Assembly (NCBI GenBank): GCA_030248295.1
Contig: JASANH010000704.1
Span: forward strand, 1 to 64,000
From: Mesodorylaimus sp. YZB2_4
Taxonomy: Eukaryota > Nematoda > Enoplea > Dorylaimida > Dorylaimidae
DNA length: 64,000 bases
Direction: 5' to 3'
In this document: positions 23,101 to 35,125 of the stretch, in pieces
Layout: each line of letters opens with the position of its first letter
Position numbering within the stretch: position 1 is the first letter of the stretch
Translations under genes and position numbers: made by a program
The notes under the pieces: generated by a model
Told to the model about the DNA's origin: nothing
Seen by the model: only the letters and a program-made list of their open reading frames with translations
Databases searched by the model: none

Positions 23101-24981
23101 CTGACGTGTTTCGTCAGCATGCCTTTCTCATAGATGCGTCATCGATCTCAGCAAGTTCATCTCATTCAATTTTCAGTTTAGATGACTTCCCTGAACTTGT
23201 AACTGCACGTGTCCCACCGCCCTTTTACTGACCATCTATTGACAAAACCCGTGCGATAATTTTCAGCAATTTACGCCAGTGCCTTCCACCTGATGACCTA
23301 AATCAGAACCCCCTCAGTTTGTCGGCCACTTGGGATAAAATTTCTCACATATTTCAATGTCTGGCCAGCCCAGTTTTGGTTGTCGACTACTATGTACCTC
23401 CTTCCCAAATTTGTGGACCTATCTGTAATGAATAAGTGGCGCCGCGGGTGGCAGGCCCTCCTCGCGCGGGGCCGAATTACACGCATTTTTCGCAGGAATA
23501 ATACCGAAAAGTGGATAACTTACTACCTCCCACTACGGACATAACTTAGGTGGCCCTGGGAATGGGAGAGGTTTGACCATTGTTGTCTGACGCGTGGCAG
23601 TCTTTAGGAAGCAACGAGGCGTGTAAAAACTTTCTCACAGCCCGTCCCTTACCGAATATGGCAAACCGTCGTCCATTATGCCGTATACGACTTCGCTATT
23701 GGCACCAGCCTGATCCGCATCCACGGCTCGTATACCCGAAAATACGACCGTGCCCGAAGGGAGTTCCTAGATTTATGATTGGGTGCACTTCAGTCAGAAT
23801 TCAATCATTTGTTGAAGTGACTCACTTCAGTCACATTGAAATGATATTCTGCATTGTCGAACAGAGGGGCATTGTCATTAACGTCTTGTACTTTTACATT
23901 GATCGATATGTTCACCTGCAAAAAAAACGTCGTTGAACAAAGTCAGCTTCTTCCTTCAATGCGCGTGCCAGTTTTGAGTACAGGAAAGTTCGTAATGGGA
24001 ACCAGAACACTCTAGTTTGTTGGAAGGGCCACTAAAGAACCATAAAAGCATGGCAAACGTCACAAAAATAGAGCGTGAGTACACAAACGGAAACTGGTTG
24101 GAGTTTTTCCTCGCTTAATTAACGATGCTTGTTTTTCTGTCCTTTCGACCAGACTTTTGGTCAATACATCAAGAAATGGCCTTCAATGAATATAGGCATT
24201 ATGGGTACGAAAATGAGTACTTATCGTCTGAAAGGTCTACTTCTTGCACTGCAAGGTTCGAAATGGTGGAAAAATAGTAAATTTCATGTACCCGAAAATC
24301 GTGATCGCCAGGGAGTAAGCTCCTGCATTCGACCACGCCGTCTAATCTCACATCGCCCTAGAAAAAAGTAATGTTAAAAGCAAGGCAAGCATATTAACAG
24401 TAATCAACGTACAAAATCCCGATCAACAGCGTGCTTCAGAATCAGATGCTTGTTGGGTGAATCGAGAGTGAACCATTGAGTTCCATAGACCAGCGTAAGC
24501 TCGATTTCTGGCGATGCACCACTCGCATTTCCTTCGATGGGCAAGGTGTCGATGACTGAACCTGAAATAGAGGATACATTTTCCGGGTCTAGGAAATTCT
24601 CTGCGCATCCAAACAGAGGTTCATCCAACACAGTACCTGTCACTGTCATGGGCGAAGCATGGTCAAGCCACCGAGTGCTCGTGGGACTCGCTGCATAAAA
24701 GTCAGTGTTGTTTTCCGTTGAGGTAGGAGCCCTCCCGTGCCACGGATACACTATTACGGCAATAGTGTATCCGTGTATTGTACCCCTCTGCCGGCCATAC
24801 CTGGCACCTTATCTTCGGGGATCCACCAATAGACAGCATTTTGGCCCGTTTCTAAGCTGCACACAGCTTCAACAGTGGCTTCGTATAAAATAGAGCACAT
24901 GCAAAACATCCAAAATGCCGCTCGCCACCAGCGCGTTGAAAAGAGTCCACAGTCATAACTAGCCTCACGACCGCAGTTCAT
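20141..24981 (-). CDS. Five-repeat cadherin, single-pass membrane protein
   Basis: Seventeen exons: 24981-24801, 24690-24413, 24357-24292, 23915-23826, 23766-23653, 22915-22814, 22730-22605, 22547-22460, 21994-21900, 21844-21668, 21478-21408, 21350-21134, 21078-21023, 20969-20837, 20776-20607, 20552-20324 and 20218-20141. Sum 2271 bases, 756 residues. The hydrophobic N-terminal segment (FWMFCMCSILYEA) is a probable signal. About five cadherin repeats follow, marked by calcium-binding linkers DVNDNAP, DVDDQNP and NANDNSP and by inner motifs such as AVDAD, AFDAD and DNGFPP. Then come a clear transmembrane helix (FLLVTILAAVLLALTV), a stop-transfer RRRKRR and a tail of about 110 residues rich in Pro/Ser/Thr with no catenin-binding region that I can see. 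The linker before the fourth repeat lacks DxNDN, so that joint may not bind calcium normally. Role: adhesion or surface recognition, protocadherin-like. Confidence 0.88.
24741..24775. other. Perfect 15-bp hairpin inside cadherin intron 1
   Basis: Arms cacggatacactatt (24741-24755) and aatagtgtatccgtg (24761-24775) are exact inverse complements around the five-base loop acggc. It sits within the 110-base first intron of the cadherin gene. Confidence 0.85.
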
Positions 24982-27900
24982 TGTGGCTATTCGAATAGGC
25001 GGCTAAAGGAATGCTTGCCAAACTAACGATAAGACAGCCATTGATGCATAAATGCGGATGGGTATTCTTTAAAAAGTGGGTACTCCTGGTGTCGTCAGTA
25101 AAACTGATTCGACTGACATTCGGTTTGAATGATAGAAATAAAAGAAAATCGTTGAACCGTGAAATAGAATTTTGAGATGTTAGACGAAAAGAAAATCCGT
25201 GTCCGAGAGTGTACGTGAGAGCCGTTAGCTCTTAGGCTGGCGCATCGGAGCGAATCGTGTCGTCGTCACGGGTCGAGTGGACGGCACGATCACTGACGGA
25301 CGTCGTCATCGGTTCGGCGCCCCGATGTCCACGCGCGCCCAATGCCATAGTCTACGGTCCTGCCGATGGTAAACATTCCAAATAAACACGGCTAGAATAC
25401 TATGAAGCGTTTAGGATTTCAGTCTCGTCCATGGCCTGGGCGTTCGAGCGTTTAGAGTAAATTTCCCATGCTCCCGAGCGTGTTTGTTTACCGTGGCCAA
25501 CCGCAGTCTTCTCTAACCAACCGTACTGTACAGTAGCTCGATCCTTTCCAGCCCGGCTTACTCAGTTCGGTCAGTTGAAGATGATGGCTTTGGGGTGGCC
25601 TCGGAAACGGACGTAGGGTGTTGTTTCAAACGAGGTGTGAAGAGACCAGTTCAAGTAGTACCTCCTTCTCGTAGCACGAGTATACGTCAGTTGCGATTGT
25701 GGGGAAGGTCATGCGTAGTAGGGAATATGATGACATGAATAGGTACTAAACAACCAACAACCTACGCAAACCTTGTCCATAATCGGCCTCGGGAAAGGCG
25801 TCTTCTTCAGGTAGAAATCGGAACGCTTGATACGGCACACTTCGACAGGATATACTCCCCGGGAACAACTTGACGTTCTCAGAGGGGGTTGAGAAAGTCG
25901 TCCTTTCATGGAAACGAGGGAAAGATTTGGTCGCCTCCAATTCAATTCCACAATACTCCCTCGAGTCGTGGCCGAATATGGGCAGTTGCGCAAGGCGCTA
26001 CGGAAGAGGAAAAGGGCGTTCACGCGTTCTTTATAGCTTTTCAATGGTTTATAATAGACGTAGGCGCACGGACAATAGACCAGTTGAAAAGGCCAAAACT
26101 TATTTCGCACAATGAGCAGCGATCAAGCCAGGAACGAAAACACGTGCCCCATTCGCCAGCGCTGTATTCTTCAAAATAAATATTTTGCCTTCGAAAGGTG
26201 TGTGTTTTATTGGAAAAGCAACGTTTCCTTTTATGATCATATTTTTACTGCCTTTACCCATGTGCCCCTGTATCGGTGAGCATGAATGAAAATATGCGAG
26301 GAAAGGGTACCAGTTAGCACCCATGCATGACGTATTGACACTTGTGGGTGAAAGGGGCAATGATAGCAACGATCAATGTTGATAGAACATCAGCTTATGA
26401 CCTTTTTAGGACTGGGCGAGTGACCAGTTCGAAAAGCGTAAAGAGTGTAAGTCAATTTACCATATCTATTCCAGCTCTCTTGATCAAGGGCCCTTATCGA
26501 CCGGCTCTCGAGAACGCAAACCACTCTTGACAATAAAACGACAAGGCTTTACTGGGGCTGCAAAGCAAGCAGGAGCCGTCGCACTCGACAAAGGACGCTC
26601 GCAAAAGCGGTTAGCCATTTTCAAGTTCCCTTTGTTGGTTGGTAGCAAGAAGGCGGAAATGAATTGGCGTTTACTTATCCAAGTGCGCTCTCATGAGCAT
26701 TAGAGTGTTGCGCATGGTATAAAACCAAGCAGTATGGTTAGGTCCACATACCTCAGGGGTGCAGCTCACATATATTTCACTAGAATAGGAAGTCATAGAA
26801 TAAAGCAGCAGAAAAAGACACTGAAAAGGACAAATTTGTTAAAAATAATTGGCCATTAGGTCGCATTGAGTCGACGACACTGAGCGGCATCTGAAGAGAA
26901 TGCACTGTCACCAAATGTCCACTGCACTTTACACCGGCACTTACCTCGCCTCATGCCGTCATCGAGTAGTTGATCAGGCAACTTGAATTCCTCAAAATTC
27001 GTTCCAGTTCGCCACGCTGTCTCCTCGAACTTCTCGAAATTCGTTCCAGTTAGCCACGCTGTCTCCTCTTCATCGTCGCCGCCGCAGTGGATCACGGCCA
27101 CTGGCGCATGCATGGCAGCCGAGCATTGCACGCAGCACCACGCAACTCGCCACTAACGAGGGCAGACGACACTCAGCAGGATCTAAAATGAATGCATTAT
27201 CACCAACTGTGCACTGCCCTTTACACCTGTACTGACCCGTAGCAAACTTTTACAAACCATCTTTCGGTGCAATCGTTGATGCTAAATATTGAAGCTTGGA
27301 CGGCAAGCATTAGCTACACATACCCCCTTTGGCCACCTCAGTTGAGCACAGGTCAAACCAGTAAAATTCTTTAGTAAAGCACCCTTACCTGTACGGCATG
27401 CCGCCCCTTGCTGGTGCTGCTGTTAACGAACCACTGCGCCAGATAGTTACTACTATCTGATGGCGCAATTTCTTGTAACGAAGACTAACAAATCAAGGAG
27501 CACTGGGGTCTGCATTCACAACATGGATGATATTTGAGGAGTCAGCAGACGCAGGACAGCGGTCGTTGAAAACTGTCGAAGAGAATAGTTGACACGTGTG
27601 GCTGCTGGGACACCCGACAGAGTCTCAAACGAAACTGAAACTGCGACACCAGGTTCTTTTAGTACACGTACAGTACGCAGGTCTTCCATTCCCTTTTGAC
27701 GATTGTTGCTGACATCTAGCCGCAAAAGTATGTTGTGGCGGTCACATTTATGTACTGTAATATTGCTGAAGAAACTAGTCAAGGGCCTGCAGCTGCCAAA
27801 GGCCCTCTTTGCGTGGCATCTTGCAGGATCCCCAAGAGGCCTCCAACGAACTTGCTGCATAAATTGGTTAGCTGACCTACGAGTATTTATGACCCCAGTC

Positions 27901-28111
27901 AGTATTCTTATCAATGCATCCAACAAAGATTGGGTACACGAAATGAAAATATGCACTGCAAAAGATAGTCCATGGATAGTCACTTTTATGCATAAAAGTG
28001 AACGCACCAGCCACTTGTAGCATTTTTCAGCGTCTCCAGCCTTTGCATGGTGCCTGAACTAGTGTCCAGTTTCAGCATCATAAATAACTGTTTTAACAAA
28101 CTGATGCTGCT
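24982..28111. other. 3.1-kb interval without a confident gene
   Basis: This lies upstream of the cadherin gene. It contains a CpG-rich patch at about 25230-25370, an unassigned minus ORF at 25709-26110 (133 codons, Arg/Ser/Tyr-rich), a minus ORF at 26108-26260 and a candidate exon at 26945-27113. Another open minus frame (27516-28007) has no start or family resemblance. A minus-strand chain of small exons ending near 25276 is conceivable, but I could not validate its phases end to end. Confidence 0.4.
26945..27113 (-). CDS. Candidate first exon with a duplicated 16-residue unit
   Basis: From an ATG at 27113 the minus strand encodes an acidic peptide and ends at a good donor (g|gtaagtgcc). 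Inside it the unit EETAW(L/R)TGTNFE(K/E)F occurs twice in tandem, matched by a 48-base DNA duplication at about 26990-27085. I recognise no family and could not find a partner exon with the matching phase, so it may be a gene start, a remnant or chance. Confidence 0.25.
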
Positions 28112-30374
28112 TCAGTCTTGCGCGAACGTTTGGTACGATATGGACAGTTTATCACTTTCCAATAACTTCTTCGATTTATCGTCCACCACTGACCTGGCGT
28201 GTCTTCTTGCTACTGTCCATTTGATCATCATTATCAGTGTTGCACATACGGCCACCACAAGCATGGACAGCACCCCGACAAAAGCAGCGTACCATGCGGC
28301 TAGGGAGTTTGGTACTTGATTCGCTTGTGCTGAACTGACCAGTGCGTTTTCGAATCCAGTACCACTCGCACTACGTCCGTCTGCCATAAATGGAACCATA
28401 TAGTTCCAGAATATGATATCGTCTTTGTGATAGTCAGGTTTCAAAGTCGGTGTAGGAAGGTCTATGCTATAGTAGTTGAATCCGATTGGCCACTCCAGCT
28501 CAGTCCATTTCTCGTACTCACTCGCCTCATCGTCAGGTGCGCTGGGAGGCGTCGGGTCTCCGTATTTTGCAAAATTCGCGAACAAATGCGCATAAACTCT
28601 TTGAATTTCTTTATCTCGTGCGTCGAATGGGAACGGATGGACACCAATGAGGTATGTCAGATCGAAGGCGTGATAAGGACTGACCCCTTCTTGACCCGTC
28701 TTCTCGTAATCGAAGCTGTACAAATAAGCGCGGGCTCCTTTTCGACGCAGCGTACTGGCGTCCTTGTAACAAGAGGAATAGAAAGCTAATGTACCCGCGA
28801 GTCGCTCACATTGCTGGGCCCAGAAACTGATCGTCTCATTCTCCATCTCTTTCTGGGTATGGTTCAAGTAAGGTGTTACGTAACGTTTTTTGCACTCGTT
28901 GATAATAGCCTTTTCATTTCGGACTCCGAGGGCTGTCACGAGAGCACTGCACAGGCCCTCAACAGTCTTTGCACTGGCATTGGCGAATGCTGGTAGGGCA
29001 TTTCCGAACTCCCTTTTCGTGGTGCCAGTAAGAGCGGTCAATGGGCGACGATTCTCGACCAGCTTGGAGGCAGGTGATGGAAAGAGACCATCGGGCCCAT
29101 CCATTTGGAGAGTCGTTCTGCCTTCTACGCCTGGAATGACCTGACTTTGTAGATACAGATATGATGCGATGTGTTTGGTGGCATATTACCCTTCAATCTC
29201 AGATACGTACTGCCAAGAGTATCCATGTCCACTCCTCGCATACATTCCACTACAGCTCGCCGTCGTGGATCGTAAGCCCAGTCTTGCCATGGGTGCTTTG
29301 TCTCGTTGGCGCAGCCCAGAGCAGAAGCGACTCGACGATAGAGGCTCAAGTCGTTGGACAATACACCGTCGTCGACTCCATTCCCGCTCATCATGACGGC
29401 TTGGTGAAAGAGTCCAGTTTTCTTAGGGGATATGGAAAGAAGAGAGACAGTTGAGCCTCCGCTACTGTGGCCCATAATGGTCACCTTGTCTGGATCACCT
29501 CCGAAGTTTCTAATTTCACGCTGAACCCAACGTAAGCCTGCTACGATATCTGAAAAGGCAGAACTTGCTGCATAAACATCTTTTCCGCTGTGGGACAGGA
29601 GTCTGCTGATGCGCTATCAAAATCTGTTATCCGGTTTTACTCCTGACCCTTACTAGGAGTACGAGATCCTTGTGCAACAGGTCGACCTGTGATAAGAAGC
29701 CCCTGTGTGGGACCCATAAGGACTCCGACACAAGGACCCATATCACAGGTATCACTTAGGAATTTCCTTGTCGCCAAGCGGTGATACCGTGTTATTTTAT
29801 CATGATAGAAGCACTTACCGTATAGCCCATAATTTCCAGTCGCCTCTTCTCCCCCACTACTCCAGAATCCGAACACATTTAATCGATAGGCCACTGTCAC
29901 CATGATCAGTCCGTGACTGGCAAAGTTGTCGACCAGTAAGTCAGGTGGGAACACGCTGGGTGTATCGAAATCCCACTGGCCTCCATGAATATAGTACAAG
30001 ACAGGGCAAGGGTTTTTTAATGAACAGTTTAAACCAGCGAATACATTCAAATACAAACAGTCCTCAGAACCCCTAAATTTCTCGCCGGCCATTGTGGTAT
30101 GAATTTGCCAGCAGTTCCCTTTATATTCCTTGCATGACAGTACTCCGTCCCATGGTCGCGGCTGCACAGGACTCCGGAATCGAAGCCAACCCAGGGGCGG
30201 TTGAGCATATGGAATTCCCATGAAGCCATACCCCGTCGCCCCATTCTCAGCTCTGATCAATGTGCCTTCAATGTCACCATAGGTCAATCGGATGAGAATC
30301 CTGACATCCCTTTCTTGGTCGCGGGATTGAACCGCACAAACTAGGATCAGAGATAAAAGCAAATTGGAAAGCAT
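28112..30374 (-). CDS. Membrane-anchored type-B carboxylesterase (gut-esterase-like)
   Basis: Three exons: 30374-29819, 29549-29190 and 29130-28112. Sum 1935 bases, 644 residues. The ATG at 30374 gives a strong signal peptide (MLSNLLLSLILVCAVQS). Family features in order: YGFMGIPYAQPPLG, the oxyanion-hole HGG, SEDCLYLNV, GNYGLYD, the nucleophile elbow GHSSGG with Ser214, a probable catalytic Glu346 in TKREFG, and His459 in SPYHAFDLTYL. The triad is therefore complete, unlike in neuroligins, so an active alpha/beta-hydrolase is expected. A C-terminal hydrophobic helix (about 585-615, with SMLVVAVCATLIMMI) and a basic cytosolic end suggest type I membrane anchoring with the enzyme outside the cell. 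The YHAFDL context resembles nematode gut esterases. The intron between exons 2 and 3 is 59 bases. Confidence 0.93.
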
Positions 30375-30830
30375 GGTCGGCAAGAACAGTGCTATGCATG
30401 CAGCACAACAGACCGAGCAAAAGTGGGCGTGTGAAGTGACTGATTAGCCTATGTTTCCAGCCCGGGAATAAAAACTAGGCGGCAGAGTTGCCAAATAATA
30501 ACTTTTAATGATAAGCGTGTTAGTGCAGCTGATAGCGAGCGACATGGCGGAAGAACTGCACCTTGGTGCATTGCGTCTGCATCCGCAATTATTAGCTCGC
30601 ATCCAGGGCTTGATGTCTACAGCGATATGAAAGCTTGCTGGGAGGCCAAGTTGATGCTGGTTGGTTCACTCAGTTCTGGTGAAGGGGTGAGTCTTATGAA
30701 GTCAGCAATTACAGTAGGGACGAGTTTTATGGAACAGCTATAAATCATAAAGCAATTTGCGAGTGCCATAAGCCAATTATAATTTACTTTCACGGAGTAT
30801 GTTCAGTTCACTGCGCGCACTGACATGCAC
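30375..30830. other. Short intergenic gap, nothing recognised
   Basis: This is the 5' flank of the carboxylesterase and the 3' flank of the EndoU gene, both on the minus strand. No TATA box or repeat copy was recognised. Confidence 0.45.
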
Positions 30831-33095
30831 TTATCCAGCCAACGGGCACTTGTCATTAGTCTTCCAGGGGGATGGGTAGACGGTGCCGATAAAGACATTA
30901 CCATGAACATTGAACGGATAACTACTGACATCGATGGGCGTGCAGTCTCCCAAAAAGAAATGGCAAGCACTCTCGCCCTGCTTTCCGAGGAAACATAGGG
31001 TGAAGACAGCGAAGTCAAATTCAGGACTCGTTCCAATCATGACTGAACCACTCGGCTTCCACGCCTCTCCAAGTTTATATTGGAGGATAGCCACACGCTG
31101 AAAACAAGAGAGCGTATTCAGAAGGCAAAGAAGGAAATAGGGTGAGGCTCAAACGGTGACAGAAACAGTCAGTCAGGAGGTGGGGAGAATGAGGGAAAAC
31201 TGAAGTTAGAAATGTGGAACTGCCCATGGAGCAGAGTAAACAAAGCTTGACACATAACCGTGTGTGGCACAGTGTTATGGATCCAATACCTGCTGATGGT
31301 TCTCCTACGTTTTTCCCCGCTCGCTTTCCTATGGGGTCTTTGCTCAGGTCATAGTGAGTTCCGGCAGAAGACATTAATTGGTGAGTCGGCGGATTTGGCC
31401 CTGTCCATCCCTATTGTCTCGCTGGTCTGATATAACTCATTAGCTGTTTAAGCCCCTGCGAGCTGAAGCTAGTTTAGGTCATTATTCGTAAATGCTTCTC
31501 TGTATGTTGAGGGCGTCAGTCTTTAGGGGGGCTGTTTCATGACGACTTGGCTGGTCTGTTCTGAGTCTATGACGTAGGGCCCACCACACCTCATTCCCTA
31601 GACACATGAACCCAGGCCTATTGCGTTATGTCTACTAGCCTTTTGATCATCCCCAAAGGCACCTTCAAATTGATAAGATAAGGCTTTGATAAGACTACTT
31701 ACTGGTCTCTTAACGATGAAACCAGTATAGTCGAGTTGTCCACGTTGTTCGAGGTAATACATTCTGACCCAACTGTGCAAACCAGACACTTGACCGTTTT
31801 TTATTTCTCCAACAAATACGTGTTCGAAACCAGAGCTTTGACCATTAGCTCCCCTTCCATAATCTCCGAACCAGATTTCACTGAGGGCATCACGAAACGT
31901 AGCATCGTTTCTGGCCGGTTGATATCCCTTCGCGGCTAGGAATAGTTGAAGGGCCTTGAACACGCTCGTTGAGCTAATCGCATTCAAGAAGTTGCCAATT
32001 TTTGTGTTAGCTGATTTAGATGTGGCCGTGGGCGAAGCGTAGGCGTCGAAGAGGTCGATCAGAGCTTGATAGGTCGGTTTGCGAAGAAGACTTTGGTCAA
32101 CTTTTCGAAAGAGTCTGCAAACATTAGGCTTTGAATGCATATACGCAGCATCAAATACATCCGATGGAGGGGGGGATCAAAATTGGGAGCAGAACCAAAG
32201 AACGAACAGTGAGTAAATATATGGCGTGCTCGCATTTCTGCACCCCGGATTTGGCCCATGGTGCGGTCCGGTTCGATCAGCTGTGGTCAACCACACCCCT
32301 GTTTACCTAGTTCCTGAATCAAGACCTATTCGAGTAAGCTACAGTATTGCATTTTCTCGGCTTTCAAAGTGTGTTGGTGGTTCCCTGTTGATATCTGCAG
32401 TGATGTCTGTGATCACTAGCGAGACTTATCGTTTAACATGTAAAAGATGATCTGTTTTTCTGAAATCTCGGCTACCAGGATTAGCTGAAAGGGACGAGAC
32501 TGCATCAAAACCGAAGGTCGAAGGGTCGTAAGAGAAGGAAAACCATAACCTACAACGAGTAATCAGTGTTTGTGTGCTCACATTTCCCGATGAGCAGTAC
32601 TACGCAATACTTGTTGGTTATATTGGCTGTACTGTAATTGTTTGCTGTATGGATCCTGTTACTAGAAATGTTCTGGCTGACGATGAGTGACAGCGTTATG
32701 ATAGTGTATAAATGTACTATTACGATCAATCCTCCTTTTCTCTGCTAAAAAAGCAGAAGTCGTTTACCCAGGCATTTTGAAAAGACACCGGCACATTCGA
32801 TAGTTTTTACGCTTACTTTCCAGGGGCGTTGTCTACTCTATCGCGCGTATTCGTGTGGTCCTGGTAGTCCAGTTGGATTTGTCCATCCGAAGCACGATTC
32901 GTGTCTGCTGTCCACAGAGCCAAAATGGCTGTTTGTAGTTCACCGTCAGTGAAGGCCAAACCTAAATATCAGGAAGTATAAACACAGTACATATATCTGA
33001 AATAAAACTCCCTGACAGATCGTACCTGCGCATGACTTCAAAACAGAAACCAAAAGAATGCATTGAAATAAAATAAGGCCGCCACTCTTCCACAT
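30831..33095 (-). CDS. Secreted EndoU (XendoU-type) endoribonuclease
   Basis: Four exons: 33095-33026, 32961-32817, 32114-31703 and 31097-30831. Sum 894 bases, 297 residues. Exon 1 is a signal peptide (MWKSGGLILFQCILLVSVLK). The rest is one EndoU domain: an N-terminal LALWTADTNRA region, KPTYQALIDLFDAY, then the catalytic region with EHVFVGE (His170), GLHSWVRMYYLE (His185) and WKPSGS (Lys223), followed by GTSPEFDFAVFTLCFL. The two histidines and the lysine of the known active site are all present. Family role: manganese-dependent cleavage at uridines, leaving 2',3'-cyclic phosphate ends; nuclear or cytosolic members exist, but this one looks secretory. The upstream introns are long (600-700 bases) compared with neighbours. 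Confidence 0.93.
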
Positions 33096-33552
33096 TGTGT
33101 GCGACAACTGTGTACAGCAGGGCATGTGAACACTATACTTCGGCCTGAAGAAGACCGGTCTTTATTTAGTCTCGTTCTCCAACAGCCGTGATACAATGAG
33201 CAGGTAGGCATGTCGAGTATGAATGGTCGTGTGTTCAGTTTGGGCAGGTGAAGCAATGACGTCTGCCAGTGCACTGCTTGAAAGCGTTGTGTATATTTGA
33301 AGAGGTCTCTGGTCCAAATCAGATACGGAACAAGCAATATGGATGTGAACATGGATATGGATACCGGAAAGTGAGTGATGCCCCGGATACAGAAGGGCCA
33401 CAGTGAGAAAAGCAGGTGTGAAAACGCGATAGTGCACCTACAGTCTGACTGTGAGTGCAGAATACCATGCGCCAGGTTCCGATATCTTCTCACATACTGT
33501 AGGGTACCTAACTGAAGATAAAATGATTTGTCAAGAATGCCATTAAAATAAA
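33096..33552. other. 5' flank of the EndoU gene
   Basis: Expected to hold the EndoU promoter. I see no clear core-promoter motif. Open frames on the minus strand here (to about 33493) have no recognisable product. Confidence 0.4.
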
Positions 33553-33795
33553 AAGACGATACGAATTCGAGGATTGCCCGCAGCTGGGGTCACCAAAGCC
33601 ATTGAACCAGACGTCATTGACGCTCTCGCAGTCTTCGTATCCGCAACCGCAGTCGGACGAGAGTATGAAAATACCAACTCAAGGAGCACCAAGCTGTCAC
33701 TGTTCAGTTACATGCTCACAAACATTGGACGTTTTAGGGTGCATTGCATTATGTTTTTTTCATTTTTGTTTCTCTTGCATTGCATGTTCTCGCCA
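33553..33795 (+). repeat. Direct repeat R6, copy 1
   Basis: Repeats at 34027-34283 in the same orientation, sharing ttcgaggattgcccgcag, ggggtcaccaaagccattga, cagacgtcattgacgctctc, cattggacgttttagggtg and a T-rich end (ttttttcatttttgt). Both copies keep the same frame open, with GVTKAIE.DVIDALAV and IGRFRV in common. Confidence 0.85.
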
Positions 33796-34026
33796 CTTCC
33801 AATCATACAATTTTCCAGCTGCGGCACCATCTCTCCTTGCTGCCCCTACCAGTAGTCCTGTCAATGGATGTCTAATGGACTCCATGCCAGTCGCATTGCT
33901 CGTTGACCTGGTCCAGGACTAGCGATCGTTCGATGAGCGTGAGATTGACCTCTGATTGTGAGATTGATCCGCAAAGGAAAGCCTAACTGGAAGGAAAGCG
34001 TCAGGATCACGTCATCTGTAGCAACT

Positions 34027-34283
34027 CCAATTCGAGGATTGCCCGCAGTTGGGGTCACCAAAGCCATTGAATCAGACGTCATTGACGCTCTCGCAGTCTA
34101 CGTATCCGCACCGCAGACGGACGACAACGTGAAAGTACCAGCACAGGGAAGGCCAAGCTCTCACTGTCCAGGTTACATGCTCACATACATTGGACGTTTT
34201 AGGGTGGGTATAAATCAAGAAGACACCAGGCAGCTTATTGCGTTGCTCGTTTTTTCATTTTTGTGTCTCTTGCATTTCTAGCT
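34027..34283 (+). repeat. Direct repeat R6, copy 2
   Basis: Second copy of the 33553-33795 unit, 231 bases downstream. Differences include several codon changes (E-P to E-S, F to Y) and a small length change that does not destroy the open frame. No known domain is recognised. Confidence 0.85.
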
Positions 34284-35125
34284 TTCTCACAATGAGTACA
34301 TTCCTCGAAGTGTGTTTTCTTAGCTTCAGCAGTTCATAAAGCACCATGCTTCGTACAGAAACCCCCTATTTCCATTATTTCACGTCTGTTTACTGTACTT
34401 ATACTGTAAAATGGCACAGGAAAGTGGTGCTGTATGAAACCAGCCTGATCACGACCAAGTCTTCATATGACCAGCTGTACGCCGCATTGCTCCTTTCCCC
34501 ATTACGTCGAATATTATTTGTAAGTTCTCATCCTTTTCAAAATGCCGTGCATCTTTTTCCCACAACATGAGGGTTATGAATACGGTCTCGGATGACAGTG
34601 TTTCACACGACAGGCAGATGCCTCGTTCCTCGCCCGAATTCCATAGCATCCATTTTTCTTGTACAAAAATGACTTTGCAATTTCACACAATCGACCAATT
34701 GCATTCGTGGTCAAAAGTAGCAATTTACTCAAGAATACTACCATTTGTCATAAACCTCGTCATGTTCAAGTTCAATGGCTGTACGTACTCTGGCATTCAT
34801 TATTGTGATGACGACGGCGGGCGCAGGCCACAACGAGCCACGTCCTCCCACAACGAAGGCGAACGAATGCTCGTCCATTGGATAATATACATTGGAAGAT
34901 CATTACTGAAGAAAATATTTTCTTGTCAGCGGGTGAGCCGCATTCCGACGCGTGGTTCGATGAGAAAATGTGATCATGTAACAATGAAATGTCAGCTTGG
35001 ATAGGACGTCGACGAGAGCGAGTAACAAGAATCCAGACACTTATTAGATCGGCAGGCAGTCGGCTGTCGTTCGCCTCCTCGGATGTTGATCTTTGAAGGA
35101 GGCTAAGCCCGCTATTAGATGAACA
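34284..35125. other. 5' flank of the Not homeobox gene
   Basis: No conserved ORF is seen. A minus-strand ORF overlapping the homeobox start is probably chance. An acceptor-like ctattag lies about 10 bases upstream of the homeobox ATG. Confidence 0.4.

Noticed and set aside
25709..26110. A 133-codon minus ORF as a gene
   Set aside because: Two frames look equally plausible, no start or domain is seen, and I could not chain exons with consistent phase; kept only as a note in the interval entry.
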